The notes beneath the pieces were generated by a model, which ran no database searches, had not been told where the DNA came from, and worked only from the letters and a program-made list of their open reading frames with translations. DNA of 21,489 bases from Phallusia fumigata (lineage: Eukaryota > Chordata > Ascidiacea > Phlebobranchia > Ascidiidae), in NCBI GenBank assembly GCA_008931825.1, contig QXVZ01012107.1:1-21489 (forward strand), read 5' to 3'. Made by a program: the position numbers and the translations under genes. Below, in pieces: positions 19,601 to 21,489 of the stretch. The stretch's first letter is position 1. Each line of letters starts with the position of its first letter.

Positions 19601-20486
19601 AGAAACGCCAGCATGCGGCGGGAATCCAATCATCATAAATTCGCATTGTGTAGTTAAGGAAGCACGCGAAGGTTCGACATCTTACTTTTTAATGTGTTTT
19701 TACTATTCAAATACGTGGCACTGCTGCACGGTTGACACGATTAAGCCCGACTATAAAACAGGTAGAAACTTGGCACGGCTTGCGGCTAAACTTGTAGTGG
19801 TGGTGCTAGCTCGAAGCAGGATGATAATTTAAATCTACATTTTATCATATTCAAGAACATGGTACACGCTTTTAAAGCACAGCACACGCGAAGTTAAAAA
19901 CAACACTGCAGGAGCGACTATGCTATCTTTCGTCACCGCCTGGCCTCCAGCTACCTATATGTGCGGATGAGAAAAACAGGCTATAACACCACGCCACTGG
20001 AACTGTGAAGCGCACAGTTGTACACAAAGTTTTAGGGCCTTAAGGGCATGTGAAGCTCTTCATTGATATTCGCTAACTCAGTTTGTAGACTTGACGTAAA
20101 CAATATTTCAAATTGTTTAACTATAGATTGAAAATATTTTTGTCAGAAACATAGGAGATTATTATTGGGCAAGATCCTCATTTGTAAAACCATGTAAATC
20201 AGTTTCTACAAAAATTTGAAACATTTGTGGTTGAAAAAAAACAAATACATTCTTTTACAGAAGTTTGGTTTACCCAAAACGCCCACCTACCAGTTAATAT
20301 GTTTATGTTGCAGGGGGCTCTATTACAGTCACAAATGTGACACTCGGCAATGAGATTGACAACGACCACGCTGGTGGCGCAGCAATCGATGCTGCTAACA
20401 AGAAATATTCTCTTCCCATTGCAAGAAGGCCGGGTAACGAAAACGCTGATTGCTTTGTACGCCAAAACAGTCAGACTGATGCCTGA
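16637..20486 (+). CDS. Gene IV: two-CTLD type I membrane receptor
   Basis: Eleven exons: 16637-16739, 17028-17165, 17217-17444, 17591-17668, 17833-17976, 18346-18576, 18787-18861, 19204-19260, 19411-19504, 19565-19671 and 20314-20486; 1428 nt, 475 aa. Exon 1 gives a weak signal peptide (RCLIIVGICQVFG). CTLD1 (35-156) has EAEAGC, YIGATRIG, FQWTDGT, EPND, GDEDC, WNDIAC and YICQR, so EPN and WND are intact. Exon 4 is a Thr-rich linker. CTLD2 (183-307) has EAEAGC, FYIGATQIK, FKWADGT, EPSD, ADEDC, WSDHIC and YICQR, so its Ca2+ site is altered. Two stalk exons, a TM exon (LICLAVVIALLLITNLISVIVI) and a tail with KPETP and KKYSLPI follow. TM exon (94 nt) and tail exon (107 nt) match the minus-strand genes in length and phase. 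A later donor (19761) adds 30 codons in frame. Joining exons 3 and 5 without exon 4 makes a TAA. Ligand unknown. Confidence 0.82.
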
Positions 20487-21489
20487 TACATTTTACGTGT
20501 TGAACAACATCTAATTTCGTTTCGTGTTTACTTTTGGGCATCGACAATTATTCCTCACAAATTATTTGCTTTAGTTTAGATTCCTGTAGTTGTAACTTAA
20601 TTACCAAAATTCTACAAGGGTTATAACAGCAAAAGCGAAGGTTCGCACAGGTTTGCTGGCTGTTTGTCGCAAGCAGATATAATTGCTGGAAAATGATGTA
20701 ATCTACAGAACCAAGCTTACTGTGTTTGTTATACGTTGCCTTGGAAAGTAATACACTTCTTAGACAAATTCGTTCAGGACTGATTTTTAACCAAACCGTC
20801 ACTCTTCTGCACTGTTTTTTTTAATTGTACCCGTGCACGCATACAAAACGATTAAAGTGATGCATTATTTGTCATTGATCGTGAATACATGTAAACTTAA
20901 AGTCAAAACACAACCAAAAGTGTTCTGTTAAACTAATCAGCCTCTAATAGTGACCTTGTAATTTAGTCTTGAATACATTCTTCAATCGTGACCTAAAGTC
21001 TTTATTCTACATAAAGGTAAACAACAAATCTTACCTTGCGTTCATATGTAGACGTTCAATCTGCCAATAATCCCAACAAGAAGATGCAAGTCAGTATACC
21101 AGTGCGCAACACATTTCACAGTTGCAACAAACGCTGCTGTCATTACCTGGAATGACTGGAAAAGCGGCGCAGAGTGACTTGCCGCGGGAAAGGAAAAAAG
21201 GCGCAAAACTGTTAAAACGTTACTGATAACGCAAACCGTTTACCACGCAATAAAACATGGAAATTACACACAGTTTGCACATTTAAAAGAAGCAGCAAAC
21301 ATATAGAGGTGTTAACTCCTAGTCTATATTAGTTTTGTTTTTTTGCAGGTGAATATTTTGTAATTTTAACGACATGAAATTTTTGTTGTTGTTAGTGCTC
21401 CCTGGCACTTTGGATGGTCGCAAATCCACAAGGTGTGTGTGGGGTTTGCTGTAGTGTATCCACACGCCCACCGTCGAAACGTATTAAGT
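20487..21489. other. Right flank, no gene recognised
   Basis: No intact exon was found. On the minus strand, around 21130-21033, a short hydrophobic run (LLVGIIGRL) ends in a GTAAG donor much like the TM exon end of the family, but it contains a stop. It may be another decayed TM exon from a gene beyond the window. Confidence 0.3.
20851..20856 (+). terminator. Possible polyadenylation signal ATTAAA of gene IV
   Basis: ATTAAA about 365 nt after the TGA stop of gene IV. It is a weak variant; a canonical AATAAA occurs only at 21249-21254. Confidence 0.25.

Noticed and set aside
21033..21130. TM exon of a further minus-strand receptor
   Set aside because: Only a weak hydrophobic run with an in-frame stop and a donor; too decayed or accidental to call.
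1..21489. Prokaryotic features, CRISPR arrays, rRNA genes, viral genes
   Set aside because: None seen; the gene structure is plainly intron-containing and animal-like.

Overview
The window is animal genomic DNA. It is AT-rich and intron-dense, with GT-AG introns of 51 to about 700 bp, no bacterial operon structure, tRNA-derived repeats and one ambiguous base at 2432. It is a tandem array of C-type lectin-like domain (CTLD) receptor genes. Compact genes, short introns and clustered CTLD receptors suggest an invertebrate chordate, most likely a tunicate of the Ciona type. That species call is inference.

Layout. Minus strand, right to left: gene III (15102-13185, six coding exons, 287 aa); an intact orphan first exon (9664-9457) ahead of gene II (8742-6761, seven exons, 334 aa); gene I (4367-2255, six exons, 355 aa in the preferred model); and an incomplete gene 0 (1942-1091) with no first exon in sight. 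Plus strand: gene IV (16637-20486, eleven exons, about 475 aa) with two tandem CTLDs. Between them lie decayed exons of the same family: a truncated CTLD at 4966-5378, three first-exon relics near 6.0, 10.7 and 12.5 kb, a broken TM and stalk pair at 11.1-11.3 kb, and first-exon tails inside introns at 3.98-4.04 and 9.24-9.29 kb. The array looks like birth-and-death evolution by repeated segmental duplication.

Common plan. The complete genes read as type I membrane proteins: signal peptide, CTLD split over two exons, Ser/Thr-rich stalk exons, one TM helix, and a cytoplasmic tail with tyrosine motifs. Exon boundaries are almost all phase 1. The TM exon is exactly 94 nt (phase 1 to 2) in genes 0, I, II, III and IV, and the first tail exon is 107 nt (phase 2 to 1) in I, II, III and, in the preferred model, IV. 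This shows common descent even where the sequences differ greatly. The receptors probably bind sugars or proteins outside the cell and signal or are endocytosed through the tail; no ligand can be read from the sequence.

Most notable points: a tRNA-derived SINE has replaced the end of gene I and is open in frame with its tail; genes II and III differ at one tail position that makes a YNNM motif in III but LCTNM in II; gene III has lost one stalk exon without breaking frame; and gene II has a second possible first exon of gene I type, which could give two N-terminal half-domains on one receptor. Exon models come from splice-site reading and paralogue comparison by eye, without transcripts.
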